Source of the DNA: Druceiella hillmani
Lineage: Eukaryota > Arthropoda > Insecta > Lepidoptera > Hepialidae
DNA length: 64,000 nt
Assembly: GCA_039881145.1 (NCBI GenBank)
Contig: JAYKKI010000016.1
Location: forward strand, 14,706,501 to 14,770,500
Reading direction: 5' to 3'
The position numbers and the translations under genes were made by a program. Positions within the stretch are counted from its first letter, which is position 1. Each line of letters begins with the position of its first letter. Shown piece by piece: positions 1 through 12,639 of the stretch. A model generated the notes under the pieces. The model worked only from the letters and a program-made list of their open reading frames with translations, searched no databases and was not told the DNA's origin.

Positions 1-971
1 ATTTCATACGATAAGTTTACAAAAAGCTCTTCATTTCCTGATGACATCGCTACCATTTCGTGAATGATTCAATTTATGAATAAATCTTTAGCGTAAATTT
101 CTTCAGTATGAATGTTTATCGCTTAGTTGAGTTTACATCATAGAACGCCTCTAAACAAAATTGTTTGCGCTTGTTTCTAATAAACCTGTGTTGAAACAAA
201 GTGGTAGAAATTGAACCTCATTATTCCCATTTTTAATTAAATCTAATAAAATTAAATTTATTCCGATCAAATAATTTCTCTACTACATTTTGCGATATAG
301 TGAGAATTGACTTGCACATCACAGCAACACAGGAAGTATCACTACAATAAATCATTCAGAAATAATTTCCATGAGACTATTTCTCATATTTACCCGCATT
401 TAGACCAGTTATAAGTTGTAATCATAATAAAAGCCGAAATAGAGCTGAAGTGATTCCGTGATGAAAGACTACATTAGGACCGGGAGAAATATATCATTAT
501 CGACGTTGAACTCAACGTAGATTGAAACATGATGACTAAGTTTTTGATATATCTCAGCTTTAATTTCATCCGAAAGTTTCCCATTTATAATACGAAATTT
601 TGATTGTTTCACACATTCCATAAATATATTACCATATTATAAGGGAAGTATTTTCAGAAGGGAAATGTAACTTAGTTATTATAATTGGCTGTAATTGTAA
701 CTAAATCCAATACAATGATAATTTTATTTTATATGTTGTAATAAATTCAATGAAAAACATTGCCATAAATATAATTGATAAGAAAAAATTGCTAAAAACG
801 CCATATATTTACATTATCATAGAATATGATTAAAAACATATCAAGCACAAACAGAATTTACACCACGAAGCTTCCGTAAAAATTAAGGTTCAAATTAATA
901 TTTAAAGATACTTAGTGTTGCTATTAAATTATTTAGAAATATTCATTTTTAATAACTTAAATATATTGCCA
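1..971. other. A+T-rich DNA, nothing recognised
   Basis: I see no coding frame, RNA gene or clear repeat here. The stretch is plain A+T-rich sequence ending at a (TA)n array. Confidence 0.6.
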
Positions 972-979
972 TATATATA

Positions 980-1041
<62 letters not shown>
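972..1041. repeat. (TA)n microsatellite
   Basis: An almost pure TA dinucleotide run with one TTTA interruption near its left end. It lies just before repeat copy A. Confidence 0.95.
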
Positions 1042-1046
<5 letters not shown>

Positions 1047-1626
1047 CATGTTTTATGTGTGCATATCGGAAGTTATAAGATTTAGGATGTTTTTTATAGT
1101 TTTCCTATGATTTTTGAGTACGTTTATATGCTATATAAAATTATGAAGAAAGTATTTCTAGGTCCTAATTATTAATTGTTTCAAACAGTGTGGGGTATCC
1201 ACACTACGTATATCACCTAACACTGTATATTTTATTACAATGCTAAATTTTAAGTTTCTACGTCATGTGGTTTCTAAGAAAAACGAATGTGATAGACAAG
1301 AATGTATGTGATCTTATGGAACACTAATGACAAATTTAAAGATTTGTGGGCGAGTACAATTAAGTTTAATTTTTGGATAACGGTAAATTTTGATTTATAA
1401 TCAGCTTATTCTTTCTATATATTTGTAGATGTGTACTGTACTTGTAACTTATTACAAAGTATCAAAGGAAAATCATTAAAACTATGTTTATAGCCACGAG
1501 AACTTACAGGAAAATTAATTTCATTTTCAGGTGGTGTCAAAATTTAATTTCCCCATCCACTTTCTCCGGCTTTGAGATGTGTGTTAATTCTGTTTGCTTT
1601 AGTTTTGAATCTGACGGTTTAAAATG

Positions 1627-1642
1627 TATATATATATATATA

Positions 1643-1688
<46 letters not shown>

Positions 1689-1706
1689 TATATATATATG
1701 TATATG
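1627..1706. repeat. (TA)n microsatellite inside copy A
   Basis: TA run with two AATTA interruptions. The matching place in copy B (about 35,755) has no array, so it arose after the copies separated. Confidence 0.9.
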
Positions 1707-2694
1707 TAAGGGTCTCTAGAAAAACTTAAAGATTTGCTTTAATTATTACGTAATATTTTGTACGAGATCTTAAATTTCAGAAATAAATAATTTTTTTGTT
1801 AAATTGGTTCCTGAAAGTGTAGACACAAAATAACAAATTTTGATAAAATTATTCAAGATCTAGTAATATCATGGTAATATTTAAATGTAATTAATATTCA
1901 TAAGGATATGTTTGCAAAAGAATATTTATACGAAATCATATATACGAATAACTAATTTCTTTTTAATTTGAAGTAATTCAAACGTAATTTTAATAATTGT
2001 TATATCGTATAATAATTTTACATACTTTACCACTATCAACAAAATAGAAAAATTAATATCCCTTATCTTCTTTATTACGACATGTGAGGATATAAAAATA
2101 TTATATTGGTTCAAATTAAAATTTAGTTTGATTTCAATATTACCTTTAAAGTCATATAACAAGAAACTGACGGTTAGAGATCGAAAAGAAATATTTAATT
2201 TATAAAAAAAAGATAAAGCCGAAATGAAAAATTTAAAATAAAGCTTTCTGCACCTTGAAATAACAGCTTTAATAAAGTATATAAGATTCAAGATCGCGCC
2301 TTATTAATGATAAATAATATAAACCAATTTATTCACTTAGATTCTATTTTCCTCGGACAGTTTATATCCTACTTATTTATTAGGTCGTTGAGCATTACGT
2401 AAAGACGGTACATCAATTAGATTCTGTGAGCGCTTATTCGACATAACTCCAACAAACTTTTTAAAAAGGAGCCGTGAAAAATTTCAAGTTTTACCGTTCT
2501 TCGTGCAGCCCTCTCATTTTTTCCTTTTATAAATATAGAAAAGAATAAAGCACCTGCTTCGTTTGATACACGTTTCCTTCCTTATAACTATAACTAGGAA
2601 AATATAAAATGAACCGTTTAAAGAAGAATTTAAAAGTTATACTTTGTCAGTATGTTGCTTTTTTTACGTAAATAAAATATCTTTCTCAAATTAC

Positions 2695-2734
2695 ACTCAA
2701 ATAATCCTGAGTAGTAACTCAGGATTATTTGAGT
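2695..2734. repeat. Perfect 18-bp-stem hairpin
   Basis: Two 18-base arms are exact reverse complements around a four-base loop AGTA. The left arm starts ACTCAAATAATCC. The corresponding sequence in copies B (about 36,700) and C (about 45,990) shows no such palindrome, so it is specific to copy A. The stem is too short for a usual microRNA precursor. Confidence 0.9.
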
Positions 2735-2937
2735 ACTCATTTCACATGTCAATGTAAGAATTCATGTAAAAATTATTGCGAAATATTTTAGTTACTTCAC
2801 TTTTTGGCTAATAAATGTTTGGATTTGTTTTAATCATATTGTGGGGCCTGTACCCTAGGATTTAATGCGACGACTTATCATTTCGAGAAAATAAATTGAA
2901 ACTTTAGGTAGGACTATACCAGTAGTCTGTAAACGTT

Positions 2938-3050
2938 CGCCGAACGCCACGTCGTCATGGCGCAGCGTAAAAACGTTTACTATCTATGTAGACGGTTGGA
3001 GTTCGATATCGCCCGCGACATATTTTTAAATATTTTTCTTGTAATAAATA
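2938..3050 (+). repeat. tRNA-like SINE relic, in copy A
   Basis: A box A-like stretch TGGCGCAGCG (2,958) and a box B-like stretch GGAGTTCGATATC (2,998) are spaced as in a pol III promoter. They are followed by an A+T-rich body 'aaatatttttcttgtaat'. The same block recurs in copies B, C and D. The T-arm does not pair well, so this is a decayed tRNA-derived SINE head rather than a tRNA gene. Confidence 0.5.
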
Positions 3051-3864
3051 TAAAAATTTTTATTATGATTAGTTATTTTTATAGCAAATATATTTTATTC
3101 CCTTACACCGGATAAATTTAATTTCTTCGTATTTTAATAAATTTCTATAAATTTATATTATATATTGTAAATATGTTTTCAGAAAACTTATATATTCAAA
3201 ATTTGCATTTTTCAAGTAATTGCATATTTTGTACTTTATTCAAAAATCAATTTTTTAATTGTTCCCTAATTGTTCATACATATATAAGTACCGAGGCGGA
3301 GTTTGTTAAATATATTGCCTTTATACCGGATTCGTGTTCGATCCTACCCGAGAGTTGTTTTGTTTTTTTGTATTAAGTATAAAAATGTGTTATTGTAAAC
3401 AATTTTTTGCATCATTAGTCAAATAAATTATTATCGCAGTAAATATAAATACAATTTTATTTACTGTTACTGAATGGAAATAAGTTCTTCATAATTTTAT
3501 TTTTTTCTATAATTTAATCTTAAAAATTTATTTTCATAAGAATTGGAAATAGGTATATCCAAACAAGTAAATATTTTTATAGGTTGCCGAAAGTCGACTT
3601 TTAAGTATTCCATCATTAAAGAGGCAGTCACCGTGATGCAGAATGCGCCCTGGTTATTATTTTGCTCATTATTATTTTCTAAGTAAATTGTTCAAGGCAA
3701 TTGTTAAAATACCACAACTTTTCTTTAATAACCTGAATAGATGTATTTTCGTCTTTTTATATATATTTTTCTTTTTTCTTCGACTTCTTAACATGTAACC
3801 AAAAATATTGCAATGGACAAAAATAATTTCTATAATTCTAGCCAGAAGTGTTTCAGAGGCAGAT

Positions 3865-3868
3865 TATA

Positions 3869-3918
<50 letters not shown>

Positions 3919-3929
3919 CATATACATAT
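3865..3929. repeat. (TA)n microsatellite inside copy A
   Basis: TA run with GTA and ACA interruptions. Copy B has 'cagaagcagattgaac' and no array at the equivalent site (about 40,125). Confidence 0.9.
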
Positions 3930-4977
3930 CCTTCTAAATTTTTTTTGTCATTTTCTTTTGATTACAATATGAGACACCCAAAAACATAGTTTTAAATATC
4001 AGCTGGGTATAATATATACATTATAAAATAACGCCTTAATTATATTATAAGATTTCCCTAAGATTTTCCTAAATTTAAAATTTTCCTAAATTTCTATGCT
4101 TTATACGGTTAGGAAATCGATGATGGCCAAAAATTAAAAAAAGGGTAAACAATTATTTTTGAAGACACTGTATAGGGTCTCTGTTCAATACTTTCTAATA
4201 TACTGTCAGATTTACATTAATCCCGGGAATTAGAGTCGTTATTATCTTCCGCCTTAAGGTTATCCTCTGTTTCCCAATTAATATTTTGCTCATAATATCT
4301 TCTTTTTTTTAATCATAATTGTGAGAAAGAAGGAAAAAACACTGAATAAAAATATAAAATAAAAGTAATGTGCAAAAAACACACATAAACAGCCACCACG
4401 TGTAAATATTCGTTTATATACATTTCCTATATCTCTTTATGCTGTAGAACTAACGCGCGTCTGCGCTAAACTTATACGGATAACTTTTATTTCAAGCAAT
4501 TAATGCTTTATTAGATAAACTCCGTTTCATTTAACCAACTGCCCTAAACTTTTATAACGGCTGTAGTATTTTAAAGATGCATTATGGTACAAACAAATTT
4601 AAATCATCCTCTAGCCATATATAAGTCTGGTCTCATTGTGGCGCCATGTACCTTGAATGGATTTGACGAAATATACTCAGTTGATAAGGTAATTGGACCC
4701 GACTTAGGTTTTTCTCTGATACGTTGGATTATGGCAGGGTGCATGAGTTATTTATCGTTCCGTGAATATTGAAGGTTGTTAAGTAAGCTTAGCAAAGGGC
4801 ACACTGAAACTGTATTTTCCACACGGATTTTTAACTCTATTATGGATATGAAAAAAGTTATAAATTTTAAAGATTACCTTTTTACTATAAACACTCACAC
4901 TAATGTAATTTGGGTCACATTCATTAAAATGCAATTGCCAATTAAATATAAGATTTTATTTCAATTTTACTTTTAAA

Positions 4978-5095
4978 AACAGTAAAGACGGGCTCGCAGC
5001 CTCGGTATACTCGTCGATTTACTCGATCAAAAGGGTTAAGCAAAGCACACGTCGATCGGAGATAGGATGGGTGTCTTTTGGAATATATTTTAAAT
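4978..5095 (+). repeat. 5S rRNA-like sequence (SINE3-type head or 5S pseudogene)
   Basis: Several landmarks of 5S rRNA occur in the right order: CTCGTC (near 5,010), GATC, GGTTAAGCA (box A region, near 5,033), then GGATGGGTG (box C region, near 5,066) and TTTGGAATA. Insertions and changes between the landmarks rule out a functional 5S gene. The block lies just right of repeat copy A. A 5S-derived SINE (SINE3 class) or an isolated 5S pseudogene would both fit; I cannot tell them apart from one copy. Confidence 0.5.
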
Positions 5096-5099
5096 ACGA

Positions 5100-8000
5100 A
5101 ATTTAATATTGCAAACAAATTTCATATTCTTTTCAGTAAGCCCTTTTTAAATGATACACCATTGAGAAATAAAATGAAAAAAAAATACGTGTAAACATTT
5201 TGTTTACACCCCTATTTAATTCTAAAGTATGGATAATTAAGTTGTATTACTATCCAAATTTTTAGCTTCTAGGTTACATAATATCGGACAAAATCGATTG
5301 TGATAGTGAGTATTAATGCTAAAAATTTTGTAGTGTATAAATAAACAAATATTTTGTTTTTAAAAACTGTAATCATACCGTCCTGCTCATATTTAGGATT
5401 AGTAGTAGGAGGATTATTAGTGATTCTAAATCAAAATTTTATCATGAATATTGAAAATAAAAAACCTCAATCATTGTTATTTTCCACGTCTTTTCTGGCA
5501 GTCGAATGTCATCACTAAAACACGACTGAGTACTTGGTCACATTTGAGATATTTGAAGAACAGATATTCTAGAACTAAATTTAGGTCAAAATATAAATAA
5601 AAAGCCACATTAGAAATCTGAATTTAGAAATAATTTACTATTATAAATAAAAGAATCAAATTAAAGTCACAATAAAATACGACCATCATTCTGCATCCTC
5701 TATACTTTCAGGTGGTATCATATTTTTATTGATTATTTTTTAAAAATCTAGATAGACAGAATTGAATTTTCCGAAATCCGAAATTTTTCATTTATTTTAC
5801 AGATCAATTTTCGAAAATGTCGATAAATTTAGAATATGTCGAATTTCGTTATTAACTTATCAATTACCTTTTTTTAAATTTTAGCCTAAACAAAAACAAA
5901 AACTATTTTTTTAACAAGTACCTTTTCAGCATGTATCGTGCAAATGCCGTTTGTAATCTTAATGTAACAATCATTTTATAAATTATCCAATAGTTTTCAC
6001 ATACATTGTAAAGAGTGTTAAAGCATTACATACAATATGAAACATTTACACTTTCCGTATCTAATAACATATGAAAGCTCCATTCAACCCTCTTTTATCA
6101 CAATCTGTCTGTTTTTGCATATCTTAATCTACTAGTTAGAAACAAATATACTTTGAATCGAAACTTATCACAATGGTGTTATTGCTATATTATTATCGCT
6201 ATAGATTGATGTGAAATTAAATGTCGAAAATATCCATCATTCCGCCCACGAATGTTCGATTATGTATATTTTACGGCCAAGCTATATCAAAATATTTTCT
6301 AACTCGCTTATTATTAGTGAACTTTCATCCGGCCGTTTTAATTTTTTCTGTTCAGTAAAAAGCCTAATCATTTATTGACTTTTTGTATTCATCGGATTAA
6401 GAGAAGCCATCAATCAATTTGTCAGTGGACCCGATGGGCAGAGATAAGGGTGTGACGCCAGGGAACCGCTTGAGGAGGGTGCCGTAATAACTTTTTTAAT
6501 GCGCCGTCAAGTGCTGTAGGGTGAAAGAAATGGAAGTGATATGCTGGATGGACAATTAATTTTGGTGTCCAAATCTTAAAAGTTTGTCTTTGTGCTGCTC
6601 AGGTATAATTACGAGCACAGCCATGAGTTACAACATTTTGTGTGCAATTCTTAGGATAATATTATTTTGTTTTCCAGTTTTATTATTCATACTGTTGGCG
6701 TTAAGAAAATTTACGAAATTTGAATATTTCTAATTTATCTCTGTTTTAGAAAATTATTTATAATATATTTGATGATTTCAAAGAATCGATGTAGTTTATA
6801 AATCAGCCATTATTATTTGAATAATATTTTTAGTTAAGCTATTTGGAGAGTATATAAGCACTTAGAAGTCAGAATCCTAAAAATTCAATAAAAATATTGA
6901 CACTGATTATTAAGTAAATAAAGAAATTAATCACTTTGGAAGAACATTAAATATTTCAATATAATTAAATTATCTGGAAACTGGCCTATAGGTAAATAAT
7001 TAAATATTTTTACTACATTTTATTACAATGAAATAAAACTAAAATCCTTTCGTGTAGGAAATGATAGAATATTACGGTTTCATGGTCAAAGAAACTTATC
7101 AATATTTAAAATTAAAGCCCTATATTGTCGTTGTTTAAAATCTTGTAAGGACATATTTCTTAAAAATCGTTAAATTTTGAAAAAAACAATGCCTTAAAAT
7201 TATTTTATTCGCGAATATTATTCATAATTTCTTGCTTAGACTCGTTTCAAATCCATCCAGCGTTTCCAGTGTAACAAATCCCGTATTTAATTTAAGAAGG
7301 GATTTAAAAATAATAATAAATTTCACTAGCTATTATATTATTTAACAAATATTTATAAAATACATTTATTTTAATGGAACGCCATTATTACATAAAGTGG
7401 AATAAGGTTCCTCGATGAATACGGGATATTTTTTTCATTTAAACGACCGTTAACAATTTCATTCGTCCTTGCGTGAATCAAAGTTTTTAAAAACTAAATA
7501 TAAATCCATAATCCAATATTTAAAAGTTGTATGATTATTTTGTAATTTAATCATATTTAACATGCTTTTAAATTAGTCCGTCCACAAAAGTTCATAACGG
7601 AGTAAATGTTATGACATTTATGTTCTAATATCGTAGGCGACGATAAAATCTATGTAATTCGCTTAGATTTTATCTTCAAGAGAAGTAGATATTTATCAGG
7701 GACGATTAAGTTAATATTTTTTGACCCGCTTTTGTCCGCGGCTTTGCTTTCATGGAATTAAATTTACAAGTTGGGTATTGAAGTTTTTTTCTTTCAATGC
7801 AGGTTTTGGAGTTGCGAGATATGAAGTCTATAGATTGAAGGCACACCTTACGCTATCGTTTTGCGTGTGGCAGTACTAAATTTTTTAATAGTTATTCTAT
7901 TTCTTGGATTAAAAAAAGGCTTTTGTTAAATCGTGTACTATATTATATCAAATTTTAAGTTATCTACCAGGTTGTTTAAGCGTGCATGTCCAAGAAATAT

Positions 8001-8503
8001 CAAAATAAATTTTTTTGTGTTTTGATATTCATTATTTAATCATGATTAAAGACCTACAACAGCGAAATCACAAGTATACTCTATTTCTAACTTGGCTACA
8101 CGAACTATAAAAAAAACGATTCTTTGCTTTTTTGCAGTTATTAGGTAACAAGATTAGGACATTTATGGTTTAAAATGTTACTAGTAGATATTTACTATTA
8201 TTGTACTACAGGATTTTGTTAAAACAAACATTGCTCTTACCATACAATTCGAAAGGGAATGTGATTTCCAATGGCCACAATTACTCGAGCTTAAGGTAGT
8301 CTGGAACTATATTTTGATTTCTAACACTTAATTGGCATCTTTATAAAATAAAGGCTTTAAACAAAAGCCACTAATAATTTATTATATATAGGAAATATTT
8401 TAATGTTATTACGAGCTAAGCTGTATTGAATTTCTTTACAATTAATTCGATTCATTATCAATGAAATTAATTGTAACCTGCCTTATATCCTTTGATACTT
8501 TAT
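5100..8503. other. A+T-rich DNA without a gene
   Basis: No coding region is supportable. Two spots stand out: a patch richer in G+C at 6,420-6,560 with no recognisable product on either strand, and a Helitron-end-like motif near 7,735 listed separately. Confidence 0.6.
7726..7757 (-). mobile_element. Possible Helitron 3'-end fragment
   Basis: On the minus strand the block reads CCATGAAAGCAAAGCC and then GCGGACAAAAGC. This resembles the CGAAGCCGCGG...CAGC ends I know from arthropod Helitrons. It matches the block at 21,590-21,635 beside the Helitron gene. The final CTAG-like tetramer is not preserved (CGGG here). Only the motif is shared; the flanks are not clearly related. Confidence 0.35.
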
Positions 8504-8727
8504 TTGAAATATTTGCAAAATAATTGTATCATGAAGTGACACAGAAAAATCATATTTTCATATCTTAATTTTCAAATTAGGCAGTGAAAATTGCGATATT
8601 ACAGGGTCAAATTAATTGAAATATTTGCAAAATTATTGTATCATGAAGTGAGATAGAAAAATCATATTTTCATATCTTAATTTTCAAATTAGGCAGTGAA
8701 AATTGCGATATTACAGGGTCAAATTAG
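8504..8727. repeat. 112-bp tandem duplication, two copies
   Basis: Copy one is 8,504-8,615 and copy two 8,616-8,727. They are almost identical; the only differences I see are near 'aaaataattg'/'aaaattattg' and 'gacac'/'gagat'. This is a recent tandem duplication with no coding content. Confidence 0.95.
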
Positions 8728-10255
8728 GCTTCTGATTTGGATCTTGGGAATCTTCGTTATTTCACGAACTGTTGAGAATTAATGTTGCTTGTAGTTCAAT
8801 ATTAGTTTCAATTTATTATTTATTGAATATAATGTAAATGTGGCATATATTAAACACTTCTGCTGATATGATCGCAGCACACTTTCATTTTTTATAACAG
8901 ACTATTTATATTCATAAAATGTAAACATCAGTTTAGCATTTATTTCAAAGAACTAACCACATATAAGTTTTATTAAGTTGGATGTTTGTTTATGAACGTG
9001 ATTTTAGAATTTAAAAAAAATCCTCAATTTTTAACACTTCTATCAAATTTTAAGCACTTTTATCGCACACTCTCCAAAGTGAACACATAAAAAATATTTA
9101 AAATAAAATACAACAATTTTAAATATAACATTTTACCGCAATGTAACGGAGGGTAGTAACTGACATACGTGTACGCTTGCACGCATCTGTGCACGTGTGT
9201 ACGTGTGTCTGCATTTAAATTAGGTCTGAAATAACATTAGCTGCTGTAACTATGTGATCGTCGTTTTTTTCTATAGATTGTTCCTTTTCACCTAGCTTTT
9301 TATCAGTGAGTAATTTGGGGTACGCCAAGTTACATTTTCGTCATTTGGTAAAAAAATTGCCTATTTTTAATAAAGTTGTTATATAACTTTAATATTTGAA
9401 GTTATTGAACCAAAATTTGCCTTGGATAAATTTTATTATTGTATCTCATGAGAATATAGGTCTCCAGTTTAAATTGGATAAATTAAATTAAGATTTTTGA
9501 ATTCCTGAAACAAAGGAACAATATTAAGAATAGTTGTTACTTAATTCATCTTTATTTGATTCGGAGTAAGTTCATATAATATTTCAATATTAAACTCGAT
9601 TACAATTGATTTCTCTTCTTAAAGGAAACGACTGAATGGATTTTGAATGGAAACATGCTATCAGTTTTTATTGAACAGGAAAATGTTATAATAGGCTTCG
9701 CATAAGATAAGTTAATGTAATAGACTTCATTCTAATTCTAATTAGTATTTATTAAAATATTAACCTTATTCAGATTTTCCTTTTTTGTAATAGATATGAA
9801 AGCAAAAACGAATTTTTAACATCTGCGAATTATTTTATTCTAGAGTAAGTATACTTTTATGATAGCACCACACTACTTTTTCAAACTAATATGTATGAGT
9901 AAATATCTATCGTTCAAATCGATTATCAGCAACCGAAAGCCGACAATTTAAAATAAAGTTATGTCAAGTACTCTTTTGCTAATCCTTACCTCAAGGATTT
10001 AATGTAATTACAAACATAGGATAATCCAAACTATAATTTTGACTAATCCCAGACTGTGAAAAGTAAAACTGTAGTTTCATTTTCTGAATAGTAAAATTGT
10101 AATTTCATTTTCTTTATGATAAAGCGTATTAACTTGTATATATTTCGATAATGGAATAAGGAGCTGTTTCAAACTCTATGTATTCTGTGGAATATTAATT
10201 TTAAGAACAAGGTATGTGAATTAAAAACTGTATTTTTTTCAAAAATTAATGTATG

Positions 10256-10322
<67 letters not shown>

Positions 10323-11889
10323 ATTCTATAAAATAAAGCCAAAGTTTATAATGAAAAGATAGCGATTATTCTAAATTTCATAGTTTTTTAAATACATATA
10401 ATTTTACGCCTGTAAATCTTTAAGTAGGTAATATAATATATTTACTAGACATAAATATTTGCATATAATATTAATATTTGCATATAATTTCATTTAATTA
10501 ATAAATACTATCGATTGTTTACGAATACTAAATTGTATATAGAACAATCCTAGTACAAGTTAAACTCATCCTTAATAAGTTTTATTATATTACACTGGAA
10601 TAAAAGGAAAATAAAAATCGTTAACCACACGCAACATAATAATTTTATATTCTTAATAGTGTTATGGGCTTATTTAAATAGTTTTTGATCTCCTTAATTT
10701 GACAGTCAAGTTAAAAAATTGATTGCGTTCATTATAAAATAGAATAATTATGATTACTTAACATCTCTTTGCTCCCAAAATCTCAAAAATTTAACTAAAA
10801 ATAAATTTAAAAAAATCACGTATGTATGAATCTGATAAATTAGATAAGGGTTTTGTTATCCCTGTTATATTGCTGATTATAAATTTAATGGTCATTCAGA
10901 CGTTCAGTCCCTATCACATTAAAAATGTAACTTACGATAAGCGGAGTCCTTAAAATAGCTTGTTAAAAGTTACGTACAAAAGTAATAACGGGAATTTTTT
11001 AAAATGAACCGCTTAGGTTCGAACTTTGATTACAATAGGTAATAAAATGTAAAGTAGCGACTGTGAATCTTAAATACGATTGCTTCGAAGTAAATTACAA
11101 GCACAAGCTGCTTGATTTGAAGTTATTGAGATTACACTAATAAATAATTTTGTGGCAGGATTTTGATTTCGATTACATTTTAATTAATTTATATTGATAA
11201 GTTTAATTAGATAAACAAAGGACAAATCATATTAATATTGTGTAATTAATTTTCATATTCTACGTTTACCATTTTCTTTAAAATTTCTTAACTTAATTAG
11301 AATATTTGACTAACTGTAAATTTTCAAGAAATACGCAGATCTATTATTATCTAATTGCCAAAACTAATAAGAAGTACTTACTTCTTACGCGAAACGAAAA
11401 ATTAATGAAGTGGATAAATTAATTATTGATGTTTGAGCATTGCATTGATCCTGAATAATAATGAATTTAATAAAGTAACAACAAAATATCGACTATGTGT
11501 GTTTCATTGAAATTTAGAACTTCAAAGAATATTATGCCCGTTTGCGTGTATGCGTTTATATAGTCTATATTTAAGAAGTAAAATTTGGTGATTTGTTGTT
11601 TCATTCAACAAATTCTGAAAGACCCTGCTGGATATATGGGTTAGTTAAAATGATAAAAGTTAGAGAAAAATGCTCATACTCCCGATGTTCATTCCCATAG
11701 GTGGCAAAGTAAGTTAGTACAGTCATTTTTAGGGACAACTCAATTAAATAGATAAAACACGAAATCACAATATTGCCATAAAAATCGAGTAGGCTGTATT
11801 AGGGACGAAGCTGTAATGGAGTACATGAAACGTCTTGAGCGTACTTGTGAGTTTGCACCATGTTATTTACGTAAACCGGAATATTAATT
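8728..11889. other. A+T-rich DNA without a gene
   Basis: Nothing coding is seen. It contains a TG/CG-rich alternating purine-pyrimidine stretch at about 9,160-9,215 and the (TA)n array at 10,259. Confidence 0.6.
10259..10322. repeat. (TA)n microsatellite
   Basis: Nearly pure TA run, with AATATATAATT at its right edge. Confidence 0.95.
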
Positions 11890-12325
11890 ACTTGTCCCAC
11901 AATGTTGTATTGTCCTGTATATTGCAACCGTCATATCTGCATGTATGGCAGAATTGGGGAAATGAGCCTCTCCTCGATCGGCCCTAACCCGGCGCACGGG
12001 TAATCTGCTCGAACCATTACCTTGTACTCTTACTGTCGGGTGTAGCCTGACTCCGTCTTGTGGATGTTGATGAGGTGGTCTCGTTTTCTGCTACCATTGC
12101 ACCCACAGTTACATCAAATAGCGGTTGGTACTCGAGATTGCTTACACCGCTTGAACTCGCCGCCACTCAAAGATGGCTGTGGTTCCTACGCTTAGTTCAT
12201 TCTAGCACTTTCCTTGTGCAAAGGAACACGTTCCACCGAGGTCGAAGCGGGTCGTCAAGGGGCCGGAATTTCTCTCCTTTACTATCCGAGCTCATGCACG
12301 CCAGTTTTGTATGTTACTCAGATTA
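11890..12325. other. GC-rich island of unknown origin
   Basis: About 430 bases with far more G+C than anything within several kilobases on either side, and with sharp edges. The plus strand has a stop-free frame from 12,060 to 12,323 that resembles no family I know and starts without an ATG. On the minus strand there is a box B-like GGTTCGAGC (about 12,015), but no convincing box A. It ends exactly where the dispersed repeat at 12,326 begins. It may be a fragment of a mobile element or of a distant exon; I do not recognise it. Confidence 0.5.
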
Positions 12326-12600
12326 GTTTAATATTTTGACGGTAAAATTTCAATTAGTGTCTATTAAAAATTGGTTAAAGTATTAATAATCTTGATTAAT
12401 GATTTTTTTGTGATAAGTCTACTAGGTTATTCTTGTTTATTTTATGTAAAATTATGAAACAAATAATATTTCAAGCAAAAGAGATTGCAAAATTTTATGT
12501 TTTTTGTTTAATAGCTTTTGAAGTTGTGTATCGGTTTGTAAATTGAGCTTAATTTTTTTTATTTTTCTTCAAAAAACATTTTTTTTTAACTTTTACAATT
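12326..12600 (+). repeat. Dispersed direct repeat, copy 1
   Basis: It aligns with 14,801-15,115. Shared landmarks are 'agtgtctattaaaaat', 'ttaaagtatta', 'ttattcttgtttatttta', 'atgaaaca' and 'tgtatcggtttgta'. Non-coding, family unknown. Confidence 0.85.
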
Positions 12601-12639
12601 TTTAATGGTCACAAGTGTGAGCGTTTTGTACTACATCTA

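Larger units (their letters stand above)
1270..4800 (+). repeat. Long dispersed repeat, copy A
   Basis: The segment aligns by eye with 35,390-40,960 (copy B). Part of it also aligns with copies C (about 44.9-46.4 kb) and D (about 54.3-55.6 kb). Landmarks in order are a block after 'caggatatgttt'-type sequence (about 1,900), the block beginning 'tattcacttag' (about 2,331), 'aactccaacaaac' (about 2,446), the SINE-like head near 2,950 and 'taatgctttatta' (about 4,500). A second module, 3,820-4,790, is shared only with copy B (40,095-40,950). It carries no credible gene; the short open frames inside are not conserved between copies. I do not recognise the family. It could be a non-autonomous element or an old segmental duplication. 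Confidence 0.75.

Noticed and set aside
1926..2291. 121-codon minus-strand frame inside copy A
   Set aside because: Not conserved in copies B, C or D and made of A+T-biased residues only.
3290..3365. Box B-like GTTCGATCC preceded by 'taccgaggcggag'
   Set aside because: No cloverleaf can be drawn and box A is poor; not reported as a tRNA.
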